Positions 39,770 to 47,656 of a DNA stretch of 64,000 nt are shown here, piece by piece. The notes under the pieces were generated by a model. It had not been told where the DNA came from. It ran no database searches and was given only the letters and a program-made list of their open reading frames with translations. The first letter of the stretch is position 1, and every line of letters begins with the position of its first letter. The stretch spans positions 1 to 64,000 of the forward strand of contig NZ_JPME01000029.1 in the NCBI RefSeq assembly GCF_000732605.1, written 5' to 3'. Position numbers and translations under genes: made by a program. The stretch comes from Lacrimispora celerecrescens (GTDB taxonomy: Bacteria > Bacillota > Clostridia > Lachnospirales > Lachnospiraceae).

Positions 39770-40645
39770 ATGGCTAAAAAGAGAGGGTTTATGGAGCCAT
39801 TCAACTGGAAAAGAGAGCTTAGGCTTTTTCCGGGATATCTGCTCCTTAGTGTTTGGATATTATTTACCATTGTATTGTTAGGCTGGGTGGTAGCTGCCAG
39901 CTTTTCTACGACAAAGGCCATCTTTTCAGGCCATGTCTTATCCCAGGGAATTCATTTTGAAAACTATGCAAAGGCCTGGAACAATTCCAATGTGTCCGCT
40001 ATTTTCTTTAATTCCCTGATGTATTCCGTTATATCATGTACGCTTCTCGTTTTGATTTGTGCGCCTGCTGCGTACGTATTGTCCCGATTTCGCTTTGCAG
40101 GGAATAAAATGATCCAGACCAGTCTCGTTTCTGCCATGGGAGTGCCTGTGGTCATGATCGTTCTTCCCTTATTCAGCCTGATCGCCGGTATGAATGTGTT
40201 AAACAACTACATTGCAAATAAGGCAGTGCTCATATTTCTTTATGTGGGGATCAATGTTCCTTATACAACGATTTTTCTGCTCACATTTTTTGCCAATATC
40301 TCCAGGGCATACGAAGAAGCGGCTGCCATTGACGGCTGTCCTCCCATGAGAGCTTTCTGGCTGATCATGTTCCCCATGGCTCAGTCCGGGATTATAACGG
40401 TAACTATATTCAATTTTATTAATATATGGAATGAGTATTTTATTTCCCTGATTTTCGCCAACTCCGACAGGGTGCGGCCGGTTGCAGTAGGACTTTATTC
40501 CATGATTAATTCCATGAAATATACAGGAGACTGGTCAGGGATGTTTGCATCTGTTATCATCGTATTTCTTCCTACCTTTATCCTTTATATCTTTTTATCG
40601 GAGAAGATCATTGCCGGTATTACCGGGGGCGGAGTCAAAGGCTGA
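39770..40645 (+). CDS. Sugar ABC transporter permease (MalG-type)
   Basis: The 291-residue protein with six helices has the EAA loop YEEAAAIDGCPPMRAFWLIMF and the usual C-terminus KIIAGITGGGVKG of MalG-type permeases. SD AAGGAGGGG. It ends the operon ahead of a long hairpin. Confidence 0.92.
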   Translation: MAKKRGFMEPFNWKRELRLFPGYLLLSVWILFTIVLLGWVVAASFSTTKAIFSGHVLSQGIHFENYAKAWNNSNVSAIFFNSLMYSVISCTLLVLICAPAAYVLSRFRFAGNKMIQTSLVSAMGVPVVMIVLPLFSLIAGMNVLNNYIANKAVLIFLYVGINVPYTTIFLLTFFANISRAYEEAAAIDGCPPMRAFWLIMFPMAQSGIITVTIFNFINIWNEYFISLIFANSDRVRPVAVGLYSMINSMKYTGDWSGMFASVIIVFLPTFILYIFLSEKIIAGITGGGVKG

Positions 40646-40664
40646 TCGCTTTGATGGAAAAATA

Positions 40665-40754
40665 AAAAACCTCCTGCTTTATGCGGGACTGCGAGACAAT
40701 CCATTTACCGGAGGAATGTTTCTTTCGCAGCCCAAGAAAGGCAGGAGGTTTTTA
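40665..40754. terminator. Long bidirectional hairpin terminator
   Basis: AAAAAACCTCCTGC and GCAGGAGGTTTTT bound an interrupted inverted repeat of about 35 bases per arm (inner block GGGACTGCGA / TCGCAGCCC). The A and T ends make it work for the permease gene and the convergent symporter gene. Confidence 0.9.
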
Positions 40755-40759
40755 AGTTA

Positions 40760-42145
40760 TTATTTATCTACGACAGGAATCGGAGTTTCGTCTCTTTCGT
40801 CTAAGTGGTTTAAGTAATATTTGGTATCCTTTGCTACTACACCCGATAGAAGCAGCACAGCCACAAGATTGGGAATCGCCATCAGCGCGTTTAGGATGTC
40901 TGAAATAGTCCACACCAGATCCAGGGACAGCACGGGGCCGACAACTACGATTGACACGAAGATGATTTTATAGGGCAGCATCCCCTTGGCGCCGAATAAG
41001 TACTCGCAGCAGCGCTCTCCGTAATAAGACCAGCCAAGAATGGTGGAGTAAGCAAAGGTGATAATGCCAACTACCAGGATCACCGGCCCAAGGACTGGAA
41101 TCTGACTGAAAGCAGCGGTGGTCATCTGGCCGCCGTTTTGAATCATATCCATGTTAATGTCCGGGTTTTTCATTATGGTCGAAACCAGAACCAAACCGGT
41201 CATAAGGCAGACGACAACCGTATCCCAGAAGGTACCGGTTGAGGAAACCAGCGCTTGGCGCACCGGATTGCGTGTCTGTGCAGCCGAAGCGACTAACGGT
41301 GCAGAACCCATACCGGACTCATTGGAAAACAAGCCGCGGGCAATACCGTACTGCATGGCAAGCATAATGCCTCGGCCAACCAGGCCGCCTGCGACCGCAC
41401 CGGGGTGAAAGGCAAGAGTTATAATCGCCTTCAGCGCAGGAATGATAAAATCAGCATTGATACTAAGGATGATCAGACAGCCTGCCACATAGAATGCAGC
41501 CATAAATGGTACAAGCTTTTCGCACACCGTTGCGATGGACTTGATACCGCCGATAATAACTACAGCAGTAATCGTGCCGAATACAAGGCCGATCGCAATG
41601 CGTGGAATCGGAAGAGGTACGTTGTTTTCAATAATCTCAGCAATGGCGTTGATCTGAGTTCCGCTTCCAATGCCAAAGGAAGCAAACAGGGCGAACAGTG
41701 CAAAGAGTACGCCCAGCCACTTTAAGCCCAGTGCGCGCTCCAGCGCATACATGGCCCCTCCTTGCATTCGTCCATCCTTCGTCTGCACACGATATTTAAC
41801 TGCAATCAGGGACTCAGAATATTTGGTAGCAATGCCGAATACACCGGTCAGCCAGCACCAGAGAACTGCGCCCGGACCGCCTAAGAACACTGCTGTACCA
41901 ACCCCCACAATATTGCCGGTGCCGATGGTAGAGGCAAGGGCAGTAGTCAGCGCTTGAAACTGGCTGACCTCACCTGGTGAATCAGGGTCTTTTGTTACGG
42001 AAAGTTTAATGGCTGTAAAGGTTTTGCGTTGGATAAAGCCTGTGCGTACGGTCAAAAATAGGTGAGTGCCAAACAGAAGTACAATCATGGGTAACCCCCA
42101 AATTGCTGAGTCCAGCTTGTTGAAAAGTTCAATAACTGTTTGCAT
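40760..42145 (-). CDS. Sodium:alanine/glycine symporter (AgcS family)
   Basis: The 461-residue polytopic carrier has the family signature ALTTALASTIGTGNIVGVG and GLFSNESGMGSAPLVA. It imports alanine or glycine with Na+. SD GAAGGAAGGGAAG. The upstream glycine riboswitch at 42254 with a terminator hairpin points to glycine as physiological substrate or signal, and Na+ coupling fits the Na+-type ATP synthase in the same window. Confidence 0.93.
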   Translation of the reverse strand: MQTVIELFNKLDSAIWGLPMIVLLFGTHLFLTVRTGFIQRKTFTAIKLSVTKDPDSPGEVSQFQALTTALASTIGTGNIVGVGTAVFLGGPGAVLWCWLTGVFGIATKYSESLIAVKYRVQTKDGRMQGGAMYALERALGLKWLGVLFALFALFASFGIGSGTQINAIAEIIENNVPLPIPRIAIGLVFGTITAVVIIGGIKSIATVCEKLVPFMAAFYVAGCLIILSINADFIIPALKAIITLAFHPGAVAGGLVGRGIMLAMQYGIARGLFSNESGMGSAPLVASAAQTRNPVRQALVSSTGTFWDTVVVCLMTGLVLVSTIMKNPDINMDMIQNGGQMTTAAFSQIPVLGPVILVVGIITFAYSTILGWSYYGERCCEYLFGAKGMLPYKIIFVSIVVVGPVLSLDLVWTISDILNALMAIPNLVAVLLLSGVVAKDTKYYLNHLDERDETPIPVVDK

Positions 42146-42177
42146 TGTTTTCTACTTCCCTTCCTTCATATTTTTTA

Positions 42178-42207
42178 ATAAAAAAAGAGTGGGATATACT
42201 CCCACTC
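42178..42207 (-). terminator. Expression-platform terminator of the glycine riboswitch
   Basis: On the minus strand GAGTGGGAGTATATCCCACTC is followed by TTTTTTTATT, between the riboswitch aptamer and the symporter start. It is the likely switch point for premature termination. Confidence 0.85.
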
Positions 42208-42253
42208 ACAAAAAACAGAGATCATGCGATATTCCAAAAAGAAAGTGAAAAAA

Positions 42254-42388
42254 TCGCCTCTGTCCTTTTGCCTGAGAGTTTCGCGCCTAAGCGCTTGCCC
42301 CTTCGGCCCCTGCGTGGTAGCAGATGTCTCCAGAGTGCCATCCGTCCACGGTCTGCACTGGGCGCATTCCGGAGATTTCATATGGCGA
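42254..42388 (-). ncRNA. Glycine riboswitch
   Basis: On the minus strand the aptamer core reads GCCGAAGGGGCAAGCGC, then AACTCTCAGGCAAAAGGAC and AGAG, the hallmark of the gcvT motif. The ends TCGCC (42384-42388) and GGCGA (42254-42258) close P1. Only one complete aptamer is visible, so it is a singlet type rather than the common tandem. It precedes the AgcS symporter, with an intrinsic terminator between; whether glycine turns the gene on or off cannot be told by eye. Confidence 0.93.
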
Positions 42389-42407
42389 ATATTTAAAGAA
42401 TGGTGTA

Positions 42408-42436
42408 ATTATACATTATGGATTAAAATTTTGCAA
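42408..42436 (-). promoter_or_regulatory. Promoter of the riboswitch-symporter transcript
   Basis: On the minus strand TTGCAA, a 17-bp spacer and TATAAT lie 20 bp upstream of the aptamer. Confidence 0.75.
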
Positions 42437-42466
42437 GAACTTTATCCATGATCTACGACCATTCAC

Positions 42467-43285
42467 TTATAGCTTTAACCTTCTTTTAACATATTCAATA
42501 CTTTCCAGATACTCTTTTTCCGAATGCAGATGCTCGATAATCATCGGCATATCCGAGTTGTATTTATCCGCAAGTTTTGCATATTTTTCCAGATTCATTA
42601 TGCCGCCGCCGCATTCGGTTTCCCTGTACATCATCGTGAAATCCTGCTCAAGCAGGACATCTTTTATATGGCAGCTCTTCATGTATTTGCCAAGTTTATC
42701 AAAGGCTTCTTCCATAAACTCCTCATTGAAGAAATACCTGTAAGGTGTGGTGATCCAGTTAAAGATGTCCATATGTACGGCAAAGCGATCTCTTCCGACG
42801 TCTTCAATCAGATGCAGATATTCATCAGGTCCTGTCGGATACATCCATGGCATCGGCTCTATGGTATAGTAAGTGTTTTGTGGATTTGCCGCATCGATGA
42901 TTGTCTGGATGCTTTTTACTGCTTTTTTCCAGGTTTCTTTTGTAAAGTTTTCTCTATAAGCACCGTCCCAGCGTTCACCTGCTGAACCGACTACATTGAC
43001 AGCACAGTTAGCACCAATTGAATCCGCCAGTTTAAGCTGCCCTATGGCATAATCCATGGCGTCCTTTCTTACATCGTCAAATGGCGATATCGGGTTTCTC
43101 CAAACCCCAACTTCCGCAATCAGTAAATCGTGTTCTTTGGCAGCTTTTACATAGCTTTGTACCAGGTCTTCCCCCTGCCTGTAATTGATTGGAAAGTTTA
43201 CACACTTACAACCGGCTAAAACGTTTCTCTCCGCCCATTCTGCCGGCGAAGAGTGTTCTAATGCTGCTGATAAGCCTATTCGCAT
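42467..43285 (-). CDS. Xylose-isomerase-like TIM-barrel sugar isomerase/epimerase
   Basis: The 272-residue AP-endonuclease-2-type TIM barrel has candidate metal ligands in YTIEPMPW (Glu), VHMDIFNW (His, Asp) and ETECGGGIMNL (Glu). Such enzymes isomerise, epimerise or dehydrate keto sugars and inosose derivatives. It is the last gene of an eight-gene minus-strand operon with two oxidoreductases, two VOC proteins and an ABC importer. Substrate is unknown. SD AGGAGGT. Confidence 0.82.
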   Translation of the reverse strand: MRIGLSAALEHSSPAEWAERNVLAGCKCVNFPINYRQGEDLVQSYVKAAKEHDLLIAEVGVWRNPISPFDDVRKDAMDYAIGQLKLADSIGANCAVNVVGSAGERWDGAYRENFTKETWKKAVKSIQTIIDAANPQNTYYTIEPMPWMYPTGPDEYLHLIEDVGRDRFAVHMDIFNWITTPYRYFFNEEFMEEAFDKLGKYMKSCHIKDVLLEQDFTMMYRETECGGGIMNLEKYAKLADKYNSDMPMIIEHLHSEKEYLESIEYVKRRLKL

Positions 43286-43328
43286 AATCTAACCTCCTGA
43301 ATATTTTTAAACCGGACTCATTTGCAGA

Positions 43329-43796
43329 TTACTTTTTGTAGCTTTCCAGCAATTCTATGATGCACTTTAAGTCTTTCTCACCGTTCATATAGTTATATTC
43401 GCCCGATCCGTCTCCATATATGCCGTGCTGTTCTAAGCTTAACCCGAAAGCCTCGCACTGGGCAATTGCTTCTTTGGAATCGTTCACCTGGAAAGCTACG
43501 TGATGGATGCCTTCGCCTTTTTCATTCAAGTAATTTCTCCATGTGGAGGGTGCCTCGCCAGGCTGAATCAGTTCCAGCTGAAGACCGGGGCCGACATCAA
43601 AGAATGCCATGAGGCAGCTTGCATCGGGCGCTGGCTCACCTTTATAGGTTGTTCTGGTTATGGAATACTCACCGACAGGCACGGTCGGAGGTACTTCTAC
43701 TCCTAAAAACTGTGCCCATTTTACCTTTGTTACTTCAACATCTTTAACGATAAAACCTACTTGTGCGACTAAGTTTGTTCCTACTACTCCACTCAT
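43329..43796 (-). CDS. VOC-family (glyoxalase fold) protein 1
   Basis: The 155-residue protein has two beta-alpha-beta-beta-beta units. Candidate metal ligands are Gln in AQVGFIV, Glu in LQLELIQP, His in GIHHVAFQV and Glu in CIIELLE. Gln in place of the usual first His is notable. It resembles methylmalonyl-CoA epimerase and lyase-type VOC members. A second, related VOC gene opens the same operon at 49575. Likely a lyase or epimerase on a keto-sugar intermediate; inference from context. SD AAAGGAGA. Confidence 0.82.
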   Translation of the reverse strand: MSGVVGTNLVAQVGFIVKDVEVTKVKWAQFLGVEVPPTVPVGEYSITRTTYKGEPAPDASCLMAFFDVGPGLQLELIQPGEAPSTWRNYLNEKGEGIHHVAFQVNDSKEAIAQCEAFGLSLEQHGIYGDGSGEYNYMNGEKDLKCIIELLESYKK

Positions 43797-43858
43797 GATT
43801 TTCTCCTTTAATTTAAAATATTGTTGTTTAGCGTATTAATGATTATGACGCCTGTATT

Positions 43859-45013
43859 TTACTGCAGCTCTCCGACAGAAAGTCCCGGTTCTACCGGTCT
43901 TGGAATCGTACAGCTGGTAATCATTTTATAGATTCGCTGTTCTTTTGAGGCTGTCATAATTCCTTCTATCACTTCGGTGACATGTCTCGCCAATTCCGCA
44001 CTCGCTCTGTTAGGCCGGCCATATTCAAGCGCATATGCCAGATCAAGTACGCCAAGTCCGCGAGAGTAGTGATTAACCCTATGGTAAAGCTCAGGCAGTT
44101 CGTAGGTCTTTAATTCCCGCTGCCTGTATTCTTCATTCTCTTGAAAAGCCGTATCAAGTACCTGCTCTTTGCGATAAACTGAAGGCACTCCCCCGCCGTA
44201 GTTAGGGTCCGGGTAGCTTATGGTACCATCAGTCCCATAGATTTCAAATTTCGGAAGACCGGATTGCCAGATATCAAAACTCATATTCATGCTTACAATT
44301 ACGCCTGATTTAAGCTTCAATACTGCACTGTAGTGTGTCGGAACTTTGACATCCACATATTTTCCAAGTTGAGATTTACTGAATATCGGGCGTCTGTCAA
44401 ATCCTTTGCCGCAGGCGCCCGATATGGAATCAACCGGACCTAGCATTGAAACTATGGCGGAGAGGTAATAACCTGCCATATCATGAAGCGGACCGCCGCC
44501 TTCTTCGTAGAATGGTGATGGATAAGGATGCCACATCTCCACTCCATGCGACATCATATTGGCTGTTACATAAAGCGGTTTTCCGATGATACCGTCACGA
44601 ATGTACTTATTCATACTTTGCAGTCCCGAGGACAAGAACGTATCCGGAGCGCTGCCTATCATAAGTCCCTTATCCTTTGCAAGATTTATCAGTTCATCGG
44701 CTTCAGAAAGGCTCAGGGCAAACGGTTTTTCTGTAAATAGATGTTTCCCTGCCGAGAGTATAGACAGATTTACCGGATGATGAAACTTAGGCGGTGTTAA
44801 ATTGACTACGATCTCTACTTCGCCGTCGGCTAATAATTCTTCCGGTCTGTATGCTTTTCTTATGCCGAATTTCTCCCCGGTCTCTCTGGCCCGCAAAAGG
44901 TCTGTGTCTGCGACCGCACAGATGTCCAGATAATGATAATAATTCTGAATATCGGGAATGTAGGTATTGCTGATCATACCGCACCCGATTATGCCTATTT
45001 TGTAAGTTCTCAT
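43859..45013 (-). CDS. Gfo/Idh/MocA-family oxidoreductase
   Basis: From the ATG at 45013 (SD AAAGGAT) the protein has 384 residues. The Rossmann motif is IGIIGCGMISNTYIP and the catalytic Lys is in FTEKPFALS, typical of inositol dehydrogenase and glucose-fructose oxidoreductase relatives. The usual role is NAD-dependent oxidation of a sugar or cyclitol hydroxyl, often at C3. It is adjacent to the SDR gene and to VOC 1. Confidence 0.88.
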   Translation of the reverse strand: MRTYKIGIIGCGMISNTYIPDIQNYYHYLDICAVADTDLLRARETGEKFGIRKAYRPEELLADGEVEIVVNLTPPKFHHPVNLSILSAGKHLFTEKPFALSLSEADELINLAKDKGLMIGSAPDTFLSSGLQSMNKYIRDGIIGKPLYVTANMMSHGVEMWHPYPSPFYEEGGGPLHDMAGYYLSAIVSMLGPVDSISGACGKGFDRRPIFSKSQLGKYVDVKVPTHYSAVLKLKSGVIVSMNMSFDIWQSGLPKFEIYGTDGTISYPDPNYGGGVPSVYRKEQVLDTAFQENEEYRQRELKTYELPELYHRVNHYSRGLGVLDLAYALEYGRPNRASAELARHVTEVIEGIMTASKEQRIYKMITSCTIPRPVEPGLSVGELQ

Positions 45014-45092
45014 AAAATGCATCCTTTTTGTGAAGTTCGCCGGTTCCAAAAATCAGGACGCCGCAGACTGCTTTCCATCTGATCGGCATGTG

Positions 45093-45815
45093 TCAGTGCG
45101 GCATAGTCTCGCCCTTATAGTTGATAAACGGTATGTCCAGCTTCGGGTCTATCTCTCCCTCAATCACCTTATAGATACCTTCTGCGGACTCCGACGGGGA
45201 TATCTGAGCATTTTCGGCGCCCATGACCGTCTGCATTCTGCCCGGATGCATCATAAATATTCTTACACCGAGTTCAGGCCGCACATCATGCAGATAATTT
45301 CGGATTTTCTGTGTGTACATGTTTGCCGCGTATTTTGAAACCGAATAAGAAAGATAGTTATAACCGCCTGATCCAAGATAACCGGCTTCGGAGGTGATAT
45401 TTATAATGACCGGATAGGAAGAATGGTATAAGTAAGACATAAAATACTTAAGAACAATAGCCATACCCGTTACATTGACATCTAAGGTTTTTCTGAATTT
45501 TGCAACATCAAGATCAACAATCTCGTCAATCTTGTCGTATTTTGAGCCGAACAGTACACCTGCGTTGTTGACGATAAAATCGATACCTTCAAACTTGTCC
45601 GAGATCCCGGCTGCCGCATTCTTAATAGCTTCTTCTTCCGTTATATCCGCAGCTATGACAGTCAGTTTATCGGGGTATTCGGACTGAAGACCGGTTATCT
45701 GTTCGCCCGATGCATTCAGCACGATGGCAATCATTCGATTGCCTTTTAATAGCCCCATCTTTGTAAGTTCAAAACCAAGTCCTGTATCTGCTCCTGTTAT
45801 AAGTCCTGTTGCCAT
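45093..45815 (-). CDS. Short-chain dehydrogenase/reductase
   Basis: From the ATG at 45815 (SD AAAGGGTGG) the protein has 240 residues. It has the cofactor motif ITGADTGLGFELT, the NNAG motif (FIVNNAGVLFG), and the catalytic triad region INITSEAGYLGSGGYNYLSYSVSK with Tyr and Lys. A longer open frame to 45908 would overlap the permease gene and is rejected. It is probably the second redox step on the imported sugar. Confidence 0.88.
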   Translation of the reverse strand: MATGLITGADTGLGFELTKMGLLKGNRMIAIVLNASGEQITGLQSEYPDKLTVIAADITEEEAIKNAAAGISDKFEGIDFIVNNAGVLFGSKYDKIDEIVDLDVAKFRKTLDVNVTGMAIVLKYFMSYLYHSSYPVIINITSEAGYLGSGGYNYLSYSVSKYAANMYTQKIRNYLHDVRPELGVRIFMMHPGRMQTVMGAENAQISPSESAEGIYKVIEGEIDPKLDIPFINYKGETMPH

Positions 45816-45829
45816 ATCACACCACCCTT

Positions 45830-46702
45830 TCAGTTTTCTGCCTCGCCGAATTTGAACACTTTGAATAGTACAAGAATAATCGCAAGGGATATTACTAGCA
45901 GCACCCAACCCATTGCGCAGGCGTATCCCATCTTAAAAAAGCGGAAAGCGTTCTGATACAAATACAGCGAGTAAAACAATGTCGCATTGCCTGGCCCGCC
46001 CTCCGTGATGATGAGCGGTTCGGCGAACCACTGAAATACACCGATGATCAGTGTTACCATATTGTACAGGATCGTCGAGCGCAGAAGCGGTATGGTGATA
46101 GACATCGTCTGTCTGATAAAACCCGCTCCGTCGATCTCGGCAGCTTCATAAAGATTCGGATCGATATCCTGCAAACCCGCCAGATATATGATGACTGCGT
46201 TGCCTATGGTCCATATCATATAGAATATAAATGCAGGTTTTGCGTATGTGATGCTCGACAGCCATGCCGGCCCGGATATGCCGAAATACCCCAGTACCGT
46301 ATTGACAATACCACCCGACTGAAACATCCATATCCACAAAAAACAAGCCACAATGGTCGGGACAAGGGTCGGTATAAAGAATACCACTTTGAAAATCCCT
46401 GCGTGATGCAGATGTTTGTTATTTAAAAGAATTGACACCGCCACTGCAGTAACTGTGGTAACCGGTACACCGAATATCAGCATATATACCGTATTGCCTA
46501 GTGCCGCAAGGTAACTCTTATCTCCGAATAAATTAATATAATTTCTCAGACCAATAAATACCGGCGCTTTTATTACCTTATATTCGCAAAATGAATAATA
46601 AAGCGAACTTAAAATCGGATAAAGTGTAAATACTAAAAAGCCGATAATCCATGGTGATATGAAAAGCAATGCATTGCGAATGTCTTTTTTTCTATAATCC
46701 AT
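45830..46702 (-). CDS. Sugar ABC transporter permease (MalF-type) 2
   Basis: The 290-residue, six-helix permease has the EAA loop LYEAAEIDGAGFIRQTMSIT and the N-terminal SPWIIGFLVFTLYPILSSLYYS. It pairs with the product at 46713. No linked ATPase. Confidence 0.92.
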   Translation of the reverse strand: MDYRKKDIRNALLFISPWIIGFLVFTLYPILSSLYYSFCEYKVIKAPVFIGLRNYINLFGDKSYLAALGNTVYMLIFGVPVTTVTAVAVSILLNNKHLHHAGIFKVVFFIPTLVPTIVACFLWIWMFQSGGIVNTVLGYFGISGPAWLSSITYAKPAFIFYMIWTIGNAVIIYLAGLQDIDPNLYEAAEIDGAGFIRQTMSITIPLLRSTILYNMVTLIIGVFQWFAEPLIITEGGPGNATLFYSLYLYQNAFRFFKMGYACAMGWVLLVISLAIILVLFKVFKFGEAEN

Positions 46703-46712
46703 GCGCTCCTCC

Positions 46713-47579
46713 TTACCCTTTTATTCCTGACATGGTTACGCCTTGAATGAAATACTTCTGCAGTACAAAAAACAGTATAAGAACAGGCATAACCATCATT
46801 GAGCCAAGTGCCAAAAGCACCGTCCACTGCGGATCAAGATTTGATTTTAACATGGACGCCGCAAGAGATAGCGTGTAAAGCTTCTGATCCGAAAGAAATA
46901 TAAGGGGACCAATATAATCATTCCAGCTTTTCATAAAGGCAAAGATGGCAACTGTGGCGAGCACGGGTTTTGCAAGTGGGAGAGTAAGCTGCCAGAATAT
47001 CCTGAATTCACCTGCACCATCTATCTTGGCGGATTCAGAAAGTTCGGCCGGCAGCCCGATTAAAAATTGCCGGATCAGGAATATGTAAAACGGGTATCCG
47101 AAAAAACAGGTAAACGTAAGCGGTAAGAAGGTACCGATCCAGCCCCATTTATTAAACATCAGATACAGGGGAACCATGGTGATTTGAAAAGGCAGGATCA
47201 TGGTAACGATAACCAGTATAAATACCTTGTCCCGTCCCGGCCATTTGATACGGGAAAATCCATAAGCCACCAGGCTGTTTGAAACAAGAGAACCGATCAT
47301 GTTAAAAAACACAATGATCAGAGTATTCTTCAAATACAAGAAAAACGGAATTTTCTCAAAAACTGCCTTAAAATTGGTGAAATTAAAACTGTCCGGCATC
47401 CACTTAAACGGTACCCTTGTCAATTCCTTAGTCATCTTAAAGGAACCTAAGAACATAAAAGCGATCGGAGCGACAAACGCAACTGAGATAAGGGTCAGTA
47501 TCGCGTACATGACAACCTTTCTTGCTATTACACTGGGAGAGTATTCAATGCTGTCGTATTTTATTTTTCTTTTTTTCAT
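46713..47579 (-). CDS. Sugar ABC transporter permease (MalG-type) 2
   Basis: From ATG 47579 (SD TAGGAG) the protein has 288 residues, six helices, the EAA loop LSESAKIDGAGEFRIFWQLT and the C-terminus YFIQGVTMSGIKG. The longer frame to 47606 has no SD and overlaps the upstream hairpin. Confidence 0.92.
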   Translation of the reverse strand: MKKRKIKYDSIEYSPSVIARKVVMYAILTLISVAFVAPIAFMFLGSFKMTKELTRVPFKWMPDSFNFTNFKAVFEKIPFFLYLKNTLIIVFFNMIGSLVSNSLVAYGFSRIKWPGRDKVFILVIVTMILPFQITMVPLYLMFNKWGWIGTFLPLTFTCFFGYPFYIFLIRQFLIGLPAELSESAKIDGAGEFRIFWQLTLPLAKPVLATVAIFAFMKSWNDYIGPLIFLSDQKLYTLSLAASMLKSNLDPQWTVLLALGSMMVMPVLILFFVLQKYFIQGVTMSGIKG

Positions 47580-47608
47580 CTTCGCACTCCTAACCAGTTC
47601 ATCCATCT

Positions 47609-47639
47609 ACGGCAGGGGCAGTTGTTCACTGCCCGCCGT
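47609..47639 (-). other. Hairpin between binding-protein and permease genes, second ABC operon
   Basis: On the minus strand ACGGCGGGCAGT pairs with ACTGCCCCTGCCGT (two-base bulge) around GAACA, without a T tract. Its location after the binding-protein gene matches the hairpin at 38792. Confidence 0.7.
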
Positions 47640-47656
47640 TTTCGTCTAAGCATCTG

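Noticed and set aside
42145-42451. Short ORFs on the plus strand over the riboswitch region
   Set aside because: The region is explained by a glycine riboswitch and its terminator on the minus strand; the ORFs lack SD sites and homology.
45816-45908. N-terminal extension of the SDR gene
   Set aside because: It would overlap the permease gene by 79 bp and lacks an SD, while the ATG at 45815 has a good one and begins just before the cofactor-binding motif.
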